Source of the DNA: Gammaproteobacteria bacterium
GTDB lineage: Bacteria > Pseudomonadota > Gammaproteobacteria > Steroidobacterales > Steroidobacteraceae
Direction of reading: 5' to 3'
Assembly: GCA_024642505.1 (NCBI GenBank)
Contig: JAHEAZ010000007.1
Coordinates: 1-64,000, forward strand
DNA length: 64,000 nt
How positions within the stretch are numbered: position 1 is the stretch's first letter; each line of letters begins with the position of its first letter. The position numbers and the translations under genes were made by a program. Shown piece by piece: positions 35,150 through 44,880 of this stretch. The notes under the pieces are model-generated. The model was not told the origin of the DNA and made no database searches. It saw only the letters and a program-made list of their open reading frames with translations.

Positions 35150-35179
35150 CAGGTTAACCTGATGTTGACACAGTGTCAA
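35150..35179 (-). promoter_or_regulatory. Double palindromic operator/promoter of the tetR-RND operon
   Basis: CAGGTTAACCTG (35150-35161) is a perfect 12-bp palindrome and TTGACACAGTGTCAA (35165-35179) a perfect 15-base inverted repeat with a central A. They are separated by three bases and lie 6-35 bases upstream of the tetR start. The second one contains TTGACA on the minus strand, which could be the -35 box; the -10 is unclear. This arrangement fits autoregulation by the TetR protein. Confidence 0.75.
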
Positions 35180-35280
35180 TCACTAGACTAACGTTTAAAG
35201 CAGCGCCAGACCTGGCCCGCGAGGACCTCCTCTGCGGGGACATTCGCGGACGGCACCTGTCGAGGGGACTGGGCCCGTTA

Positions 35281-36234
35281 TCAGGTGACCCGGTTGCGCC
35301 GCTCCCCCCGCAGGAATGCCTGGACGTTGGCCGCCAGCTCATCGAGACAGCGCTGACGCGATTCGCGCGCGGCCCAGGCCGTGTGGGGGGTGACTATCAG
35401 GTTGGGAATTCCCGCTTCGAGCAAAGGGTTTCCGTCCACGGGTGGCTCCTGCTCGAGCACGTCAATGCCGGCGCCACCCAGCCGGCCCTCGCGCAGGGCC
35501 GTCGCGAGCGCGGCTGCGTCGATCAGCGCGCCGCGTGCCGTGTTGATGATTATCGCGTCCGGTTTCATCAGCGTAAGCTCGCGCTCGCCGATGAGGCCCC
35601 GCGTTGCGGGAGTGAGCGGGCAATGCAGCGACAGCACGTCCGCGAGCGGCAGCAACTCCGCGAGGTCGAGCCGGCCGGCTAGACGATCGCCGCCGGGCCG
35701 ATTGGCGACAACGACCCGCATGCCGAAAGCCCCTGCTACGTGTGCGACGCCACGGCCGAGCGCCCCATAGCCGACAATTCCCAGTGTCCGGCCCGAAAGC
35801 TCGCGAATCGGGAACGGAAACACCGAGAACTGTCCGGAACGGCCCCAGTCGCCGCGCTTGCTGAACTGGTCGTAGTCGGCCAGCCGGTGAGTCAGGGCCA
35901 GCAGTACGGCGAACACGTGCTGCGCCACCGATGGCGTGCAGTAGTCGCGCAGGTTGGCGACGCCGATGCCAAATTCCCCCGCGGCCGCCACGTCGACGTT
36001 GTCGACTCCGGTGGCGGTCAGGGCGATCAGCTCGAGCTGCGGATTGGCAGCCATCATCTGGCGCGTTACCCGGCACTTGTTGAGCAGCACCACCTCGCAG
36101 CCGGCGATGCGTGCCGCAACCTGTTCCTGGTCCGTCTGCTCATAAGTAGCCAGCTCCGGCAGGGCGGCGAGCAGGGATCCGGTATCCAGGTCACCGTTGC
36201 TGACGGTGCCAAGGTCGAGAAAAACGCCTCGCAT
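35281..36234 (-). CDS. D-2-hydroxyacid dehydrogenase (glycerate dehydrogenase-like)
   Basis: A 317-residue NAD-dependent D-isomer specific 2-hydroxyacid dehydrogenase. The Rossmann motif is GRTLGIVGYGALGRGVAHV, the substrate-binding Arg is in INTARGALID, the Glu in LEQEPPVDGNPLL and the catalytic His in VTPHTAWAARESR. ATGVDNVDVAAAGEFGIGVAN is typical of the HprA/glycerate dehydrogenase group. It would reduce hydroxypyruvate, glyoxylate or a related 2-oxoacid. It stands alone, divergent from the iminopeptidase-like gene. Confidence 0.9.
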   Translation of the reverse strand: MRGVFLDLGTVSNGDLDTGSLLAALPELATYEQTDQEQVAARIAGCEVVLLNKCRVTRQMMAANPQLELIALTATGVDNVDVAAAGEFGIGVANLRDYCTPSVAQHVFAVLLALTHRLADYDQFSKRGDWGRSGQFSVFPFPIRELSGRTLGIVGYGALGRGVAHVAGAFGMRVVVANRPGGDRLAGRLDLAELLPLADVLSLHCPLTPATRGLIGERELTLMKPDAIIINTARGALIDAAALATALREGRLGGAGIDVLEQEPPVDGNPLLEAGIPNLIVTPHTAWAARESRQRCLDELAANVQAFLRGERRNRVT

Positions 36235-36319
36235 CGCAGGATCTCCAGGGTCTGAATCGTTCCGCTAGACTATCAACGAAGGCGCCATCGGCGCCGGAAT
36301 TCGTCTACGAGGGGATTGC

Positions 36320-37363
36320 ATGATGCGCGCTACCAGCCTGTTCATCGGCCTGTTGCTGCTGTCTGCCTGCGGCGGCGAGAACATCGTTTCGTCGCCGCAG
36401 CAAAATGCGTATCTCGATTACTCCGGTCGCGATGACCTGCTCGCCGGCGGTGTCAGGCTGATCCCCATCGAGACCCCGAAGGGCGTTTTCAGGGTCTGGA
36501 CCAAGCGCACTGGCAACAACCCGACGGCCAAGGTATTGCTGTTGCACGGTGGGCCGGGTTTCAGTCACGAATACCTCGAGGCATTTGACAGCTATCTGCC
36601 TGGCGCGGGCATCGAGTACTACTACTACGACCAGCTCGGCTCGGCCTACAGCGACAAGCCGGAAGACCCCGAGCTATGGGAACTGCCGCGGTTCGTCGAG
36701 GAAGTCGAGCAAGTGCGCCAGGCGCTCGGGCTCGATGCGTCGAATTTCTACCTCTACGGCATATCCTGGGGCGGCATCCTGGCGATGGAGTACGCGCTCA
36801 AGTACCAGCAGAACCTCAAGGGCCTGGTCATCTCCAACATGATGTCGAGCATTCCGGCCTATAACGAGTACGCGAACAACGTCTTGATGCCGGCGATGGA
36901 CCAGGAGGTCCTGAAGCAGATCCTGGCGATGGAGGCCGCGGGGGATTTTTCGAACCCGCGCTACCAGGAACTGCTGACCAGCAACTTCTACATGGATCAC
37001 GTCCTGCGGATGCCGCCCGAGCAGTGGCCGGACCCAGTCATGAGGGCATTCGCCAATTACAACCACGAGATCTACGTCTCGATGCAGGGACCGAGCGAGA
37101 TGGGCGCGAGCGGCAAGCTGGTGAACTGGGACCGCAGTGGCGATCTCGGGCAGATCACGGTGCCGACGCTGGTCATTGGCGCGACCCATGACACCATGGA
37201 TCCGAAGCACATGGAGTGGATGGCAGGCCAGATGGCCAGCAGCCGCTTCCTGCTGTGCCCGGACGGCAGCCATCTGGCGTTGTATGACGACCAGCAGGTC
37301 TATTTCGATGGGTTGATACGGTTCATCAAGGATGTCGAAGCGGGCCGGTTCGGAGGGCCCTGA
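36320..37363 (+). CDS. Proline iminopeptidase-family alpha/beta hydrolase, lipoprotein
   Basis: A 347-residue serine hydrolase anchored by a lipoprotein signal ([15 protein letters not shown]). The oxyanion motif is [16 protein letters not shown], typical of proline iminopeptidases (HGGPG). The nucleophile Ser is in [16 protein letters not shown], the acid is likely in [13 protein letters not shown] and the catalytic His in [14 protein letters not shown]. It would release N-terminal proline or other residues from peptides in the periplasm, or act on amide/ester substrates. A GAGGGG site precedes the ATG. Confidence 0.9.
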   Translation: MMRATSLFIGLLLLSACGGENIVSSPQQNAYLDYSGRDDLLAGGVRLIPIETPKGVFRVWTKRTGNNPTAKVLLLHGGPGFSHEYLEAFDSYLPGAGIEYYYYDQLGSAYSDKPEDPELWELPRFVEEVEQVRQALGLDASNFYLYGISWGGILAMEYALKYQQNLKGLVISNMMSSIPAYNEYANNVLMPAMDQEVLKQILAMEAAGDFSNPRYQELLTSNFYMDHVLRMPPEQWPDPVMRAFANYNHEIYVSMQGPSEMGASGKLVNWDRSGDLGQITVPTLVIGATHDTMDPKHMEWMAGQMASSRFLLCPDGSHLALYDDQQVYFDGLIRFIKDVEAGRFGGP

Positions 37364-37994
37364 ACGGGTGGCCGGCAGGAGGGCTGAACCGGCCGGCACA
37401 ACTGGCGGAGCAACCAACGCAGCGCTGCAGGGCCTGCTGGCGGAGGTTCGGGCCTGCCGGCTGTGCGAGGCGGACTTGCCACTCGGTCCGCGGCCCATCC
37501 TGCGCGCGGCCGCGACGGCCAGGTTGCTGGTCGTGGGACAGGCACCCGGCACCCGGGTGCACGAGACCGGCATACCGTGGAACGACCCGAGCGGCGACAA
37601 GCTGCGCGAGTGGCTCGGCGTCGACCGCGACACCTTCTACGACGAATCTCGCATTGCGATCATCCCAGCGGGATTCTGCTATCCGGGACGCAGGGGCAGC
37701 GGCGACGCGCCGCCCCGGCCGGAGTGCGCACCGCGCTGGCATCCGCCGCTGCTGGCGCAGCTGCCCGCGCTCGAGCTGGTCCTGCTGGTTGGGCAGTACG
37801 CACAGGCTTATTACCTCGGTCCGCGGCGCCGGCCGACTCTGGCGGAGACGGTACGCGCCCATGCCGAATACGGCCCGCGATACCTGCCGCTGCCGCACCC
37901 CTCGCCGCGCAACCGCCTGTGGCTCAGGCGAAATGCCTGGTTTGAGGCCGAGGTGGTGCCCGGGCTGCGACGGCGGGTCGACCGGCTGCTCTAG
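37332..37994 (+). CDS. Uracil-DNA glycosylase family protein
   Basis: A 220-residue member of the uracil-DNA glycosylase superfamily (COG1573-like). The front motif is [33 protein letters not shown], the central part is [25 protein letters not shown], and the back motif is [19 protein letters not shown]. An N-terminal CRLC pair suggests Fe-S or metal binding. It would excise uracil from DNA. ATG 37332 overlaps the hydrolase gene by 32 bases; GTG 37368 (208 residues) is an equally good alternative with GGAGGG upstream. Confidence 0.88.
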   Translation: MSKRAGSEGPERVAGRRAEPAGTTGGATNAALQGLLAEVRACRLCEADLPLGPRPILRAAATARLLVVGQAPGTRVHETGIPWNDPSGDKLREWLGVDRDTFYDESRIAIIPAGFCYPGRRGSGDAPPRPECAPRWHPPLLAQLPALELVLLVGQYAQAYYLGPRRRPTLAETVRAHAEYGPRYLPLPHPSPRNRLWLRRNAWFEAEVVPGLRRRVDRLL

Positions 37995-38000
37995 AAACAC

Positions 38001-38030
38001 AAGAAATGGGGACAGTCCCCTATTTCCCTG
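38001..38030. repeat. REP-like GGGGACAGTCCCC hairpin
   Basis: AAGAAATGGGGACAGTCCCCTATTTCCCTG lies six bases after the glycosylase stop. GGGGAC-A-GTCCCC is a perfect inverted repeat, extended by GAAAT on the left and ATTTC on the right. It is the clearest copy of the element family dispersed in this window, and could also end transcription. Confidence 0.8.
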
Positions 38031-38122
38031 CCTACGCGAGAATCACTTATTTTCCAGACTGGGCGAAACGGACAAAGTTGCGCGACAGGCCCGTCCGCTG
38101 GGCGACGAGGGAGTAGATTGCC

Positions 38123-38902
38123 TTGACCAACACCCTTGCAGGCCGGCTGGCCGTAAATGCCTCGGTGCCTGTCCAGGCGAGCCGGTGGCCAGCCCGGCTC
38201 GACCTTGCGCAGAGCATTTCCGGACTCCTGCTGGCCCTGTTCATGTGGGGTCACATGCTGTTTGTCTCGTCGATCCTGATAAGCCAGGACGCGATGTGGA
38301 CGATCACCAAGCTGTTCGAGGGATACTTCTTCTTCGGTCGCTCCTACCCGGGCATCGTGGCCGTGATCATCGCGCTGGTGTTCGGCCTGTTCATCCTGCA
38401 CGCCGGGCTGGCGCTCAGGAAATTTCCGGCCAACTACCGCCAGTACGCCCTGTTCCGCCACCACATGCGCGGCATGAAGCACGAGGACACCACGCTGTGG
38501 TACTGGCAGGTGATGACCGGCTTCGCGCTGTTCTTTCTGGCAACCGCCCACCTGTGGTGGATGCTCACGCATCCCGGCAACATCGGCCCCTTCGCGTCGG
38601 CGGATCGGGTGTGGGGCGACAACTTCTGGATCCTGTACCTGTTCCTGCTGTTCGCGGTCGAGCTGCATGGCGGCATCGGCCTGTACCGTCTGGCAGTCAA
38701 ATGGGGGGTCTTCGAGGGGGACGATCCGGCGGCAAGCCGCAGAAAACTCAGGACCGTGAAGTGGACCATTACCGCCTTCCTCATCGTGCTCGGGCTCGCG
38801 ACGCTGGCGGCCTACGTGAAGATCGGCATGGCCCACGAGGATCAGCGCGGCGAGCGCTACACGCCGGCCTGGGTCGAGCACCCCGAGGAGCACGCGCCAT
38901 GA
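38123..38902 (+). CDS. frdC: Fumarate reductase diheme cytochrome b subunit (Wolinella type)
   Basis: A 259-residue inner-membrane subunit with five helices that binds two hemes b and menaquinone. Counting from TTG 38123, the four expected axial ligands fall at H44, H93, H143 and H182, and the functional glutamates at E66 (LFEGYFF) and E180 (AVELHGG); these match the Wolinella succinogenes FrdC numbering. This agreement also supports the TTG start, which has GAGGGAG nine bases upstream. The stop overlaps frdA (ATGA). It passes electrons between quinol and the FrdAB head; direction (succinate oxidation or fumarate reduction) is not given by the sequence. Confidence 0.92.
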   Translation: MTNTLAGRLAVNASVPVQASRWPARLDLAQSISGLLLALFMWGHMLFVSSILISQDAMWTITKLFEGYFFFGRSYPGIVAVIIALVFGLFILHAGLALRKFPANYRQYALFRHHMRGMKHEDTTLWYWQVMTGFALFFLATAHLWWMLTHPGNIGPFASADRVWGDNFWILYLFLLFAVELHGGIGLYRLAVKWGVFEGDDPAASRRKLRTVKWTITAFLIVLGLATLAAYVKIGMAHEDQRGERYTPAWVEHPEEHAP

Positions 38903-40875
38903 GGATCGTCTATTCGGACGTGCTGGTGATTGGCGGCGGCCTGGCCGGGCTGCGCGTGGCCATTGGCGTGCGCCGCCGCGGCTTCGACCCGCTGGTGCTG
39001 TCGCTGGTACCACCCAAGCGTTCGCACTCGGTCGCGGCGCAAGGCGGTATGCAGGCGAGCCTCGGCAACGTCATCAAGGGAGACGGCGACAACGAAGACG
39101 TGCACTTCGAGGACACCGTCCGCGGTAGTGACTGGGGCGCCGACCAGCAGGTCGTCCGGATGTTCGTCAACACCGCCCCCAAGGCAGTGCGCGAGTTGGC
39201 GGCCTGGGGCGTTCCCTGGAGCCGGGTCCGGCGCGGCGACCGCGAAGTCATCATCAATGGCCAGAAGGTGACGCTGACCGAGCGCGATGAGGCGCATGGC
39301 CTGATCGCGCAGCGCGATTTCGGTGGCACCAAGAAGTGGCGCACCTGCTATGCGTCGGACGGTACTGGCCATTCGATGCTGTTCGCCATGGGCGACCGCG
39401 CCATTGCCGAGGGAATTCCCGTGCTGGAGCGGACCGAGGCGCTGGCGTTGATCCATGACGGACGGCGCTGCCACGGCGCGGTGGTACGCGACCTGATTAC
39501 CGGTGAACTCGCTGCCTGCGTGGCGCGCGCGACCGTGGTAGCAACCGGCGGCGCCGGCCGACTCTATCGCGTCACCACCAACGCGGTCATCAACGAGGGC
39601 ATCGGCCACGCCCTGGCGCTCGAGACCGGCGTAGCCGCACTCGGCAACATGGAGGCGGTCCAGTTTCATCCGACCGGCATCTTCCCGGCCGGCATCCTGG
39701 TCACCGAGGGCTGCCGCGGTGATGGCGGATTGCTGCGCGACGCTGAGGGACACCGCTTCATGCCGGACTACGAGCCGGAAAAGAAGGAACTGGCCTCGCG
39801 CGACGTCGTCTCGCGGCGCATGGAAGAGCACATCAAGAAAGGCCACGCCCACAAGTCACGCTTCGGTGAGCACCTGTGGCTCGACATCACGCTGCTCGGA
39901 CGGGCGCATATCGAGCGTAATCTGCGCGAGGTCAAGGACATCTGTCGCTACTTCCTGGGGCTGGACCCGGCCGACAAGTGGATCCCGGTACGCCCTGCGC
40001 AGCACTACACCATGGGCGGCGTGCGCACCGATCACACCGGCCAGAATCCATCGCTTGCCGGGCTCTTCGCTGCTGGCGAGTCGGCTTGCTGGGACATGCA
40101 CGGCTTCAACCGCCTGGGTGGAAATTCCGTGGCGGAGACAGTCGTGGCTGGCATGATCGTCGGCGAGTTTGTGGCTGACTACTGCGAAGGTGCCGAACTC
40201 GAGGTTTCCACTGGCCTGGTGCGCGAGTTCATCGCGCGCGAGCAGGCCTATCTCGACGGTCTGTGCAGCGGCGGCGGCAAGGAAGACCCGTCGGCACTAC
40301 GGGTCGCCATGCAGGAAATCATGACCGCAAAGGTCGGTATCTTCCGCGACGGCGGCGACCTTGCAGCCGCGGTGGAAGAGTTGCGCGAGTTGTATGTCCG
40401 CAGCAACGGCATCGTCGTGGCGAGCCGGGCCGCGGGCGCGAATCCGGAGCTGGTCACCGCCTATCGCACGCAGAAGATGCTGCGCCTGGCACTGACCGTC
40501 GCCGGCGGCGCGCTGGCCCGCACCGAAAGCCGTGGTGCCCACTTCCGTGCCGACTATCCGCAGCGCAACGACCAGCAGTGGCTCAAGCGAACGTTGGCAA
40601 CGTGGCCCAATCCCGAGGCAGACCTGCCGACGCTGTCCTATGAGCCGCTCGACGTGATGACCATGGAACTGCCGCCCGGCTGGCGTGGTTATGGCGCGCG
40701 TAACCAGATCGAGCATCCGGACACCGAGCGGCGAGCGCAACAGGTGGCCGAAGTACGCGAAAGATTGTCCGGAGAAGGGCGCTTCGCCGTGCAAGAGGCG
40801 CTCATGCCCTACGAACAGCTGCTGCCCGAGTCGATCCGCGGCCGCAACGAGAGGCTCGGGGAGAAGTTGCCATGA
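38899..40875 (+). CDS. frdA: Fumarate reductase flavoprotein subunit
   Basis: A 658-residue flavoprotein that interconverts fumarate and succinate on the cytoplasmic face. The dinucleotide fold is [15 protein letters not shown], and covalent FAD attachment is expected at H43 in [18 protein letters not shown]. Active-site blocks include [10 protein letters not shown], the Arg in [10 protein letters not shown] and the FAD-site [10 protein letters not shown] with GFNRLGGNS. It sits in frdCAB with 4-base overlaps on both sides. The 1073-residue ORF in the track starts far upstream in another gene and is not real. Confidence 0.95.
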   Translation: MRIVYSDVLVIGGGLAGLRVAIGVRRRGFDPLVLSLVPPKRSHSVAAQGGMQASLGNVIKGDGDNEDVHFEDTVRGSDWGADQQVVRMFVNTAPKAVRELAAWGVPWSRVRRGDREVIINGQKVTLTERDEAHGLIAQRDFGGTKKWRTCYASDGTGHSMLFAMGDRAIAEGIPVLERTEALALIHDGRRCHGAVVRDLITGELAACVARATVVATGGAGRLYRVTTNAVINEGIGHALALETGVAALGNMEAVQFHPTGIFPAGILVTEGCRGDGGLLRDAEGHRFMPDYEPEKKELASRDVVSRRMEEHIKKGHAHKSRFGEHLWLDITLLGRAHIERNLREVKDICRYFLGLDPADKWIPVRPAQHYTMGGVRTDHTGQNPSLAGLFAAGESACWDMHGFNRLGGNSVAETVVAGMIVGEFVADYCEGAELEVSTGLVREFIAREQAYLDGLCSGGGKEDPSALRVAMQEIMTAKVGIFRDGGDLAAAVEELRELYVRSNGIVVASRAAGANPELVTAYRTQKMLRLALTVAGGALARTESRGAHFRADYPQRNDQQWLKRTLATWPNPEADLPTLSYEPLDVMTMELPPGWRGYGARNQIEHPDTERRAQQVAEVRERLSGEGRFAVQEALMPYEQLLPESIRGRNERLGEKLP

Positions 40876-41606
40876 CCGCCTCTACCGATGTGCGCCGCCT
40901 GAGGATCCACGTCCTGCGCTACAACCCGGCCGAGCCGGAGAAAGCCGCACGGATCCAGACCTACGAGCTCGACGAGGCCGAGGGCATGACGCTGTTCATC
41001 GTGCTCTCGGAGCTGCGCGAGAAGCATGACCCGTCGCTGCAGTTCGACTTCGTCTGCCGCGCCGGCGTCTGTGGCAGCTGCGGCATGGTCGTCAACGGCC
41101 AGCCGGGGCTGGCCTGCCGGACGCTTACCGCTGAACTGCCTGCCGACATCACGCTCGCGCCGCTGCCGACCTTCGAATTGATCGGCGACCTGTCGGTCAA
41201 CACCGGCAAGTGGATGCGCGAGATGACCGAGCGCCTGGAGGCCTGGGTCCACGCGAAGCAGCAGGAGGTGGACCTTCGGCGTCATGAGGAACACATGGAT
41301 CCGGATCTCGCCGACGAGGTCTACGAGCTTGACCGCTGCATCGAATGTGGTTGTTGTGTAGCGGCTTGCGGCACGGCCCACATGCGTACCGATTTCGTCG
41401 GCGCGGTCGGGCTCAACAAGGTCGCGCGCTTCAGCCTCGACCCTCGCGACGGACGCACCGACGCCGACATGTACGAGCTGGTGGGAAATGATGACGGGGT
41501 CTTCGGCTGCATGTCGCTGCTGGCCTGCAACGACCTGTGTCCAAAGGAGCTGCCGCTGCAGTCGCAGATCGCCTACCTCAGGCGGCGGATGGCGAAGCAG
41601 GCGTAG
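40872..41606 (+). CDS. frdB: Fumarate reductase iron-sulfur subunit
   Basis: A 244-residue protein carrying the three Fe-S clusters that connect FAD to the heme subunit. The 2Fe-2S site is [15 protein letters not shown]; the bacterial ferredoxin part has [16 protein letters not shown] and [16 protein letters not shown] for the 4Fe-4S and 3Fe-4S clusters. It overlaps frdA by four bases and is the last gene of the operon, followed at once by a large REP-like element. Confidence 0.95.
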   Translation: MTASTDVRRLRIHVLRYNPAEPEKAARIQTYELDEAEGMTLFIVLSELREKHDPSLQFDFVCRAGVCGSCGMVVNGQPGLACRTLTAELPADITLAPLPTFELIGDLSVNTGKWMREMTERLEAWVHAKQQEVDLRRHEEHMDPDLADEVYELDRCIECGCCVAACGTAHMRTDFVGAVGLNKVARFSLDPRDGRTDADMYELVGNDDGVFGCMSLLACNDLCPKELPLQSQIAYLRRRMAKQA

Positions 41607-41690
41607 AAAAAGGGGACATTCCTGTCTTCCTTTCCGCTGACCGGGAGAAGACCCCGGCCGGTGGAAAAGAAAAACAGCAACGTCCCCTGA
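41606..41690. repeat. Large imperfect palindrome made of two inverted REP-like copies
   Basis: GAAAAAGGGGACATTCCTGTCTTCC at the left and the reverse complement of GGAAAAGAAAAACAGCAACGTCCCC at the right are similar over about 40 bases, with a GC-rich centre (GACCGGGAGAAGACCCCGGCCGG). It is a paired (BIME-like) version of the dispersed element, starting at the last base of the frdB stop codon; it may also terminate frdCAB. Confidence 0.75.
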
Positions 41691-41714
41691 TTGCCCGGCT
41701 GGTACCGGGTCCGA

Positions 41715-42200
41715 CTACTTCCTGGTGTAGGTTCCTTCGAATCGTGCGATGACCTTGCCGTCGGAAAATTCGGCGAGGTTCTTCGTCGTGCCGCTCGCGG
41801 TGATGCCGTCCAGCTGGCCGGTTCCGCCAAGGTGGGTCCAGCGAACCATGCCGTCCGCACCCAGTTCGATGCGGATCCACCAGATATCTCCGGTAGCGGT
41901 GATGCCGTCGCAATAGCCGTTCCCGCCCAGCGGCGCGCCGTCCTTCGAGAACACATAGGTCGCCATGCACTCCTGGCTCGCGAGGTTGAACGGATTGGCG
42001 GCATCGTCGGTCATGACGTTCACCTTGAACCGCATGCGCTTGGCCACGCGATCGCCCGACAGCGGAATCGATGCAGTTTCCTTCTGGGTGCCCGCGACAT
42101 GGCCACTGAGGTCTGCCGCGCTGGCCCCGGTGGCCGAGAGCGCGAGCGTCAGCGCGGCTGCGGAAATTGCGGCGACGCCTGAAGCAGGTGATCTATTCAT
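41715..42200 (-). CDS. Exported protein of unknown function
   Basis: A 161-residue protein with a clear signal peptide (GVAAISAAALTLALSATGASAAD). I do not recognise the mature domain; it contains FKVNVMTDDAANPFNLASQECMATYVF, NGYCDGITATGDIWWIRIEL and GGTGQLDGITASGTTKNLAEF, with two Cys that could pair. The pattern suggests a small beta-rich periplasmic protein. It lies downstream of the TonB-dependent receptor gene on the same strand, 162 bases apart, so a shared regulation is possible but not shown. The start at 42200 is set by the signal peptide and an AGGGGGA site. Confidence 0.7.
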   Translation of the reverse strand: MNRSPASGVAAISAAALTLALSATGASAADLSGHVAGTQKETASIPLSGDRVAKRMRFKVNVMTDDAANPFNLASQECMATYVFSKDGAPLGGNGYCDGITATGDIWWIRIELGADGMVRWTHLGGTGQLDGITASGTTKNLAEFSDGKVIARFEGTYTRK

Positions 42201-42362
42201 GATTTCATCCCCCTCTGTGTCATTGGTGTTGGGGAAGACGCATGGCCGGGCTCGCCGGAAGCGGACCGACTTCGTATTGCGCTCCCCGGGTGACACCTTA
42301 CGCCCGTGGGACACTGATGTGAAACCCGACTCCGAGCCGGGAAATCGGCGCAGTCACTGCTG

Positions 42363-44636
42363 TCAGAAGGCAATCCTGATGCCCGCCAGCACCGTCCTGG
42401 GTGCGCCTGGGCGGGCGCCTGACGGCCGAAAGGCGACGTTGTAGGCCTCGTTGGTCAGGTTCTGAACGCTGGCAAACAGGCTGGTACGGTCGCCGAGGTC
42501 GAATTCGCCACGGAGGTCCACCAGCGTTCGGCTGTCGATCCGTTGCGCCGGCGGGATCGGTCCCGAGCCGGCCACAGAGCGTGCCTCGTCCACGTAATTC
42601 ACTGCGAGGTACGCGCGCCAGCGGTCTGCCTCGAGGCCGGCACTGAGCGTAAGCTGGTGCTCCGGGACCATCGGCAGCCTGTCGCCCGCAACGACGTCGC
42701 TCCACTCGCCGAAGTCGCTGTCGAAGCTCGTTTCAAACTCGCCCCGCGTCCAGGTGTAGACGGCGGACAGCGGCAGCGCGATTCGCGTCGAGAAGGCCGC
42801 GGCCGCATCGTAGCTGGCGACGAGCTCGAGACCGTGTACGCGCGCGGCACCGCCGTCGTACTGGTCGCCGATGGTGCAGCCGCCGCCCGTGGAGGCGGTA
42901 CAGGTGCCGACGAGGTTCTGGTAGTCCACCAGGAATGCCATCGCCTCCAGTGATCCTGGGCCGCGGTCGTAGCGGATGCCTGCCTCGTAGTTCCAGGACA
43001 GTTCCTCGTCGGCGTCGGAGCCTGGCGCCGGATTGACGAAGCCGCGGTGTACGCCGCCGACCAAAAGCAGGCTGTCAGTCAACGCATAGGTCGCGCCGAG
43101 TCCTGGCAGGAATGCATCCACCGTGTTGCGGGAGACCGCGCCCGGGCCGTCGCGGTCCGGGTTCGACCCGCCCCAGTTGCTACGCTTCAGGTCGATGACC
43201 TCGTAGCGCAGGCCGGGCGTCAGCGTCCAGTCGCTCCACTCGACGGTGTCGCGCAGGTACAGGGCCCAGGCCGCGGCCTGGCCGACCCGGTTGTCCTGCG
43301 TGCCGGGCGCTCCAGCCGAGGTCAGGAGCATGAAGCCATCGATCATCTGGTAGCGGTCGTCGTTCTGGAACCGGTCCTCCTCGTCCTGGTGGTAGCGGAC
43401 CGACAGCTCGAGGTTGTGGCTCGCTCCGCCTGAGTCGAATCCGAGGCCCAGCACGGCCTGGATCCCGGCTGCGTAATACTGGCGCGAGTTATTGCGCACG
43501 CGCAGTGCGCCGGGGGCGCTGCTCGAGCCCGCCTCGCCGACCAGCGCGGCGTACTCGACAGGGTAGGCGGCCGGATCTGCGAGTACGTTCGTCAGGCTGG
43601 AGTATCCGGTGTCCGTCGCGTTACGGACGTCGTTTAGCTTGTACCAGGCCCGCTGGGTCTTGGTGTAGTACGCCAGCGTCGTCAGGCCGACGCGGTCGTC
43701 AAAGTCGATTCGGTGGGTGGCCTGCCAGGTCTGGTGTTCGACCTGCAAGTTGTCGACCTGGCTGCCACGGTAGCGGCGATAGGGGTCCACCCGAAAATCG
43801 TCCAGGGCCAGGCCGAGGTAGGTCTCGTCCGAATCCTCGTCCGAATACTGGATCTTCAACTCCAGCGACTGCGGGCGTGCGGTGCCGGCCTTGGAGCGGA
43901 GGGCGAGCTTGGCGATGTAGTCCTGAATGGCAAAACCGGTGTCACCGCCTGAGTCCAGTTCCTTGAAGCCGTCGGAGGACTCCTGCAGCGTCTCGAGACT
44001 GACGCCGACGTCGAAGGCACCGCTGGTGCCGGCCCACCCCCCCAGGATGCCGTGACCACGCCAGGTGCCATGCTCGCCGCCGGAAACATCGATTTTGCCC
44101 GCCGCGCCCTCGCCGGGCGTACCTGGAATCGGCGTCGAGTACATGCCAAGCGCGCCGGCCACCGTCTGTGGCCCGTACTTGATGGCGGCCGGTCCCTTAC
44201 TGACCTCGATCGCATGCATGCGCGGTGTGCGCGGGAAGTAGTACGCCGACGGCGCCGAGTAGGGTGCAGGCGCGATTGGCACGCCGTCCTCCATCACCGC
44301 GATCTTGGCGTTGCGGTCGGTGCCCGATCCGCGGATACCGATGCTCGGGCGGATTCCGAAACCTTCCTCCTCGACAATGTTCAGGCCGGGAACCTGCCTG
44401 AGCACGCGGTTGATGTCCGAATAGGCCTGCTGCTCGAGCACGCCCTGGTCGAGGAAATGAACCGAACCGCCAACCTCGCGTGCATCGAGCTTCGACGCCG
44501 TGACCACGATGCGGTCGAGCAGGGCGACCTCGGCTTGAGCGCTGGTTCCGGAGGCGTCCGCCAGGGCAGCAGGTCCGCTGGCGAAAAGGGGCGTAGCAAC
44601 GGCGATTGCAAGAAGAGAGTGGGAGCGGCAAGCCAT
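42363..44636 (-). CDS. TonB-dependent outer-membrane receptor (probable iron uptake)
   Basis: A 757-residue receptor. After a signal peptide (LLAIAVATPLFASGPAALA) come a TonB-box-like DRIVVTASK, the plug domain (YSDINRVLRQVPGLNIVEEEGFGIRPSIGIRGSG, ENGVPIAPAP-type EDGVPIAPAP) and a 22-strand barrel ending in the typical RTVLAGIRIAF. It resembles the FecA-like iron-complex receptors. A Fur-box-like sequence lies upstream, so iron-repressed expression is likely. The ligand (ferric citrate, siderophore or other) cannot be named. The start at 44636 has GGAG upstream and opens the signal peptide. Confidence 0.92.
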   Translation of the reverse strand: MACRSHSLLAIAVATPLFASGPAALADASGTSAQAEVALLDRIVVTASKLDAREVGGSVHFLDQGVLEQQAYSDINRVLRQVPGLNIVEEEGFGIRPSIGIRGSGTDRNAKIAVMEDGVPIAPAPYSAPSAYYFPRTPRMHAIEVSKGPAAIKYGPQTVAGALGMYSTPIPGTPGEGAAGKIDVSGGEHGTWRGHGILGGWAGTSGAFDVGVSLETLQESSDGFKELDSGGDTGFAIQDYIAKLALRSKAGTARPQSLELKIQYSDEDSDETYLGLALDDFRVDPYRRYRGSQVDNLQVEHQTWQATHRIDFDDRVGLTTLAYYTKTQRAWYKLNDVRNATDTGYSSLTNVLADPAAYPVEYAALVGEAGSSSAPGALRVRNNSRQYYAAGIQAVLGLGFDSGGASHNLELSVRYHQDEEDRFQNDDRYQMIDGFMLLTSAGAPGTQDNRVGQAAAWALYLRDTVEWSDWTLTPGLRYEVIDLKRSNWGGSNPDRDGPGAVSRNTVDAFLPGLGATYALTDSLLLVGGVHRGFVNPAPGSDADEELSWNYEAGIRYDRGPGSLEAMAFLVDYQNLVGTCTASTGGGCTIGDQYDGGAARVHGLELVASYDAAAAFSTRIALPLSAVYTWTRGEFETSFDSDFGEWSDVVAGDRLPMVPEHQLTLSAGLEADRWRAYLAVNYVDEARSVAGSGPIPPAQRIDSRTLVDLRGEFDLGDRTSLFASVQNLTNEAYNVAFRPSGARPGAPRTVLAGIRIAF

Positions 44637-44690
44637 CTCGAGATCTCCGGCGAGTGCGTCCGGGCCCACGTGGGCCGGCGACGGAAACTT

Positions 44691-44733
44691 TATGAGAATC
44701 GCTTACCGATGTAAATGAGAATCACTCGTATTT
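44691..44733 (-). promoter_or_regulatory. Fur-box-like operator of the TonB receptor gene
   Basis: AAATGAGAATCACTCGTATTT (44713-44733) is close to a Fur box of the NATAATNATTATN style, and a second half-site TATGAGAATC lies at 44691-44700. Both share ATGAGAATC and are 55-97 bases upstream of the receptor start. The local AT content is well above the surroundings. Confidence 0.65.
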
Positions 44734-44880
44734 AAGTACAAGCCACAATGAGACACTGCACAGTGGAATGGCTTGGGTACCTGCGCGTACATCCGCCCTT
44801 CTCGGGAGGCAATTCAGCGGGCCGCCCCAGCACTTCGGGCGCCGCCTGAGGCACCCGAAATAAGTAAAATGGCCGGGATT

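Noticed and set aside
37654-40875. A 1073-residue ORF spanning frdA
   Set aside because: The frame runs through the glycosylase, the repeat and frdC without coding features; only the part from 38899 matches FrdA, and that start overlaps frdC by ATGA.
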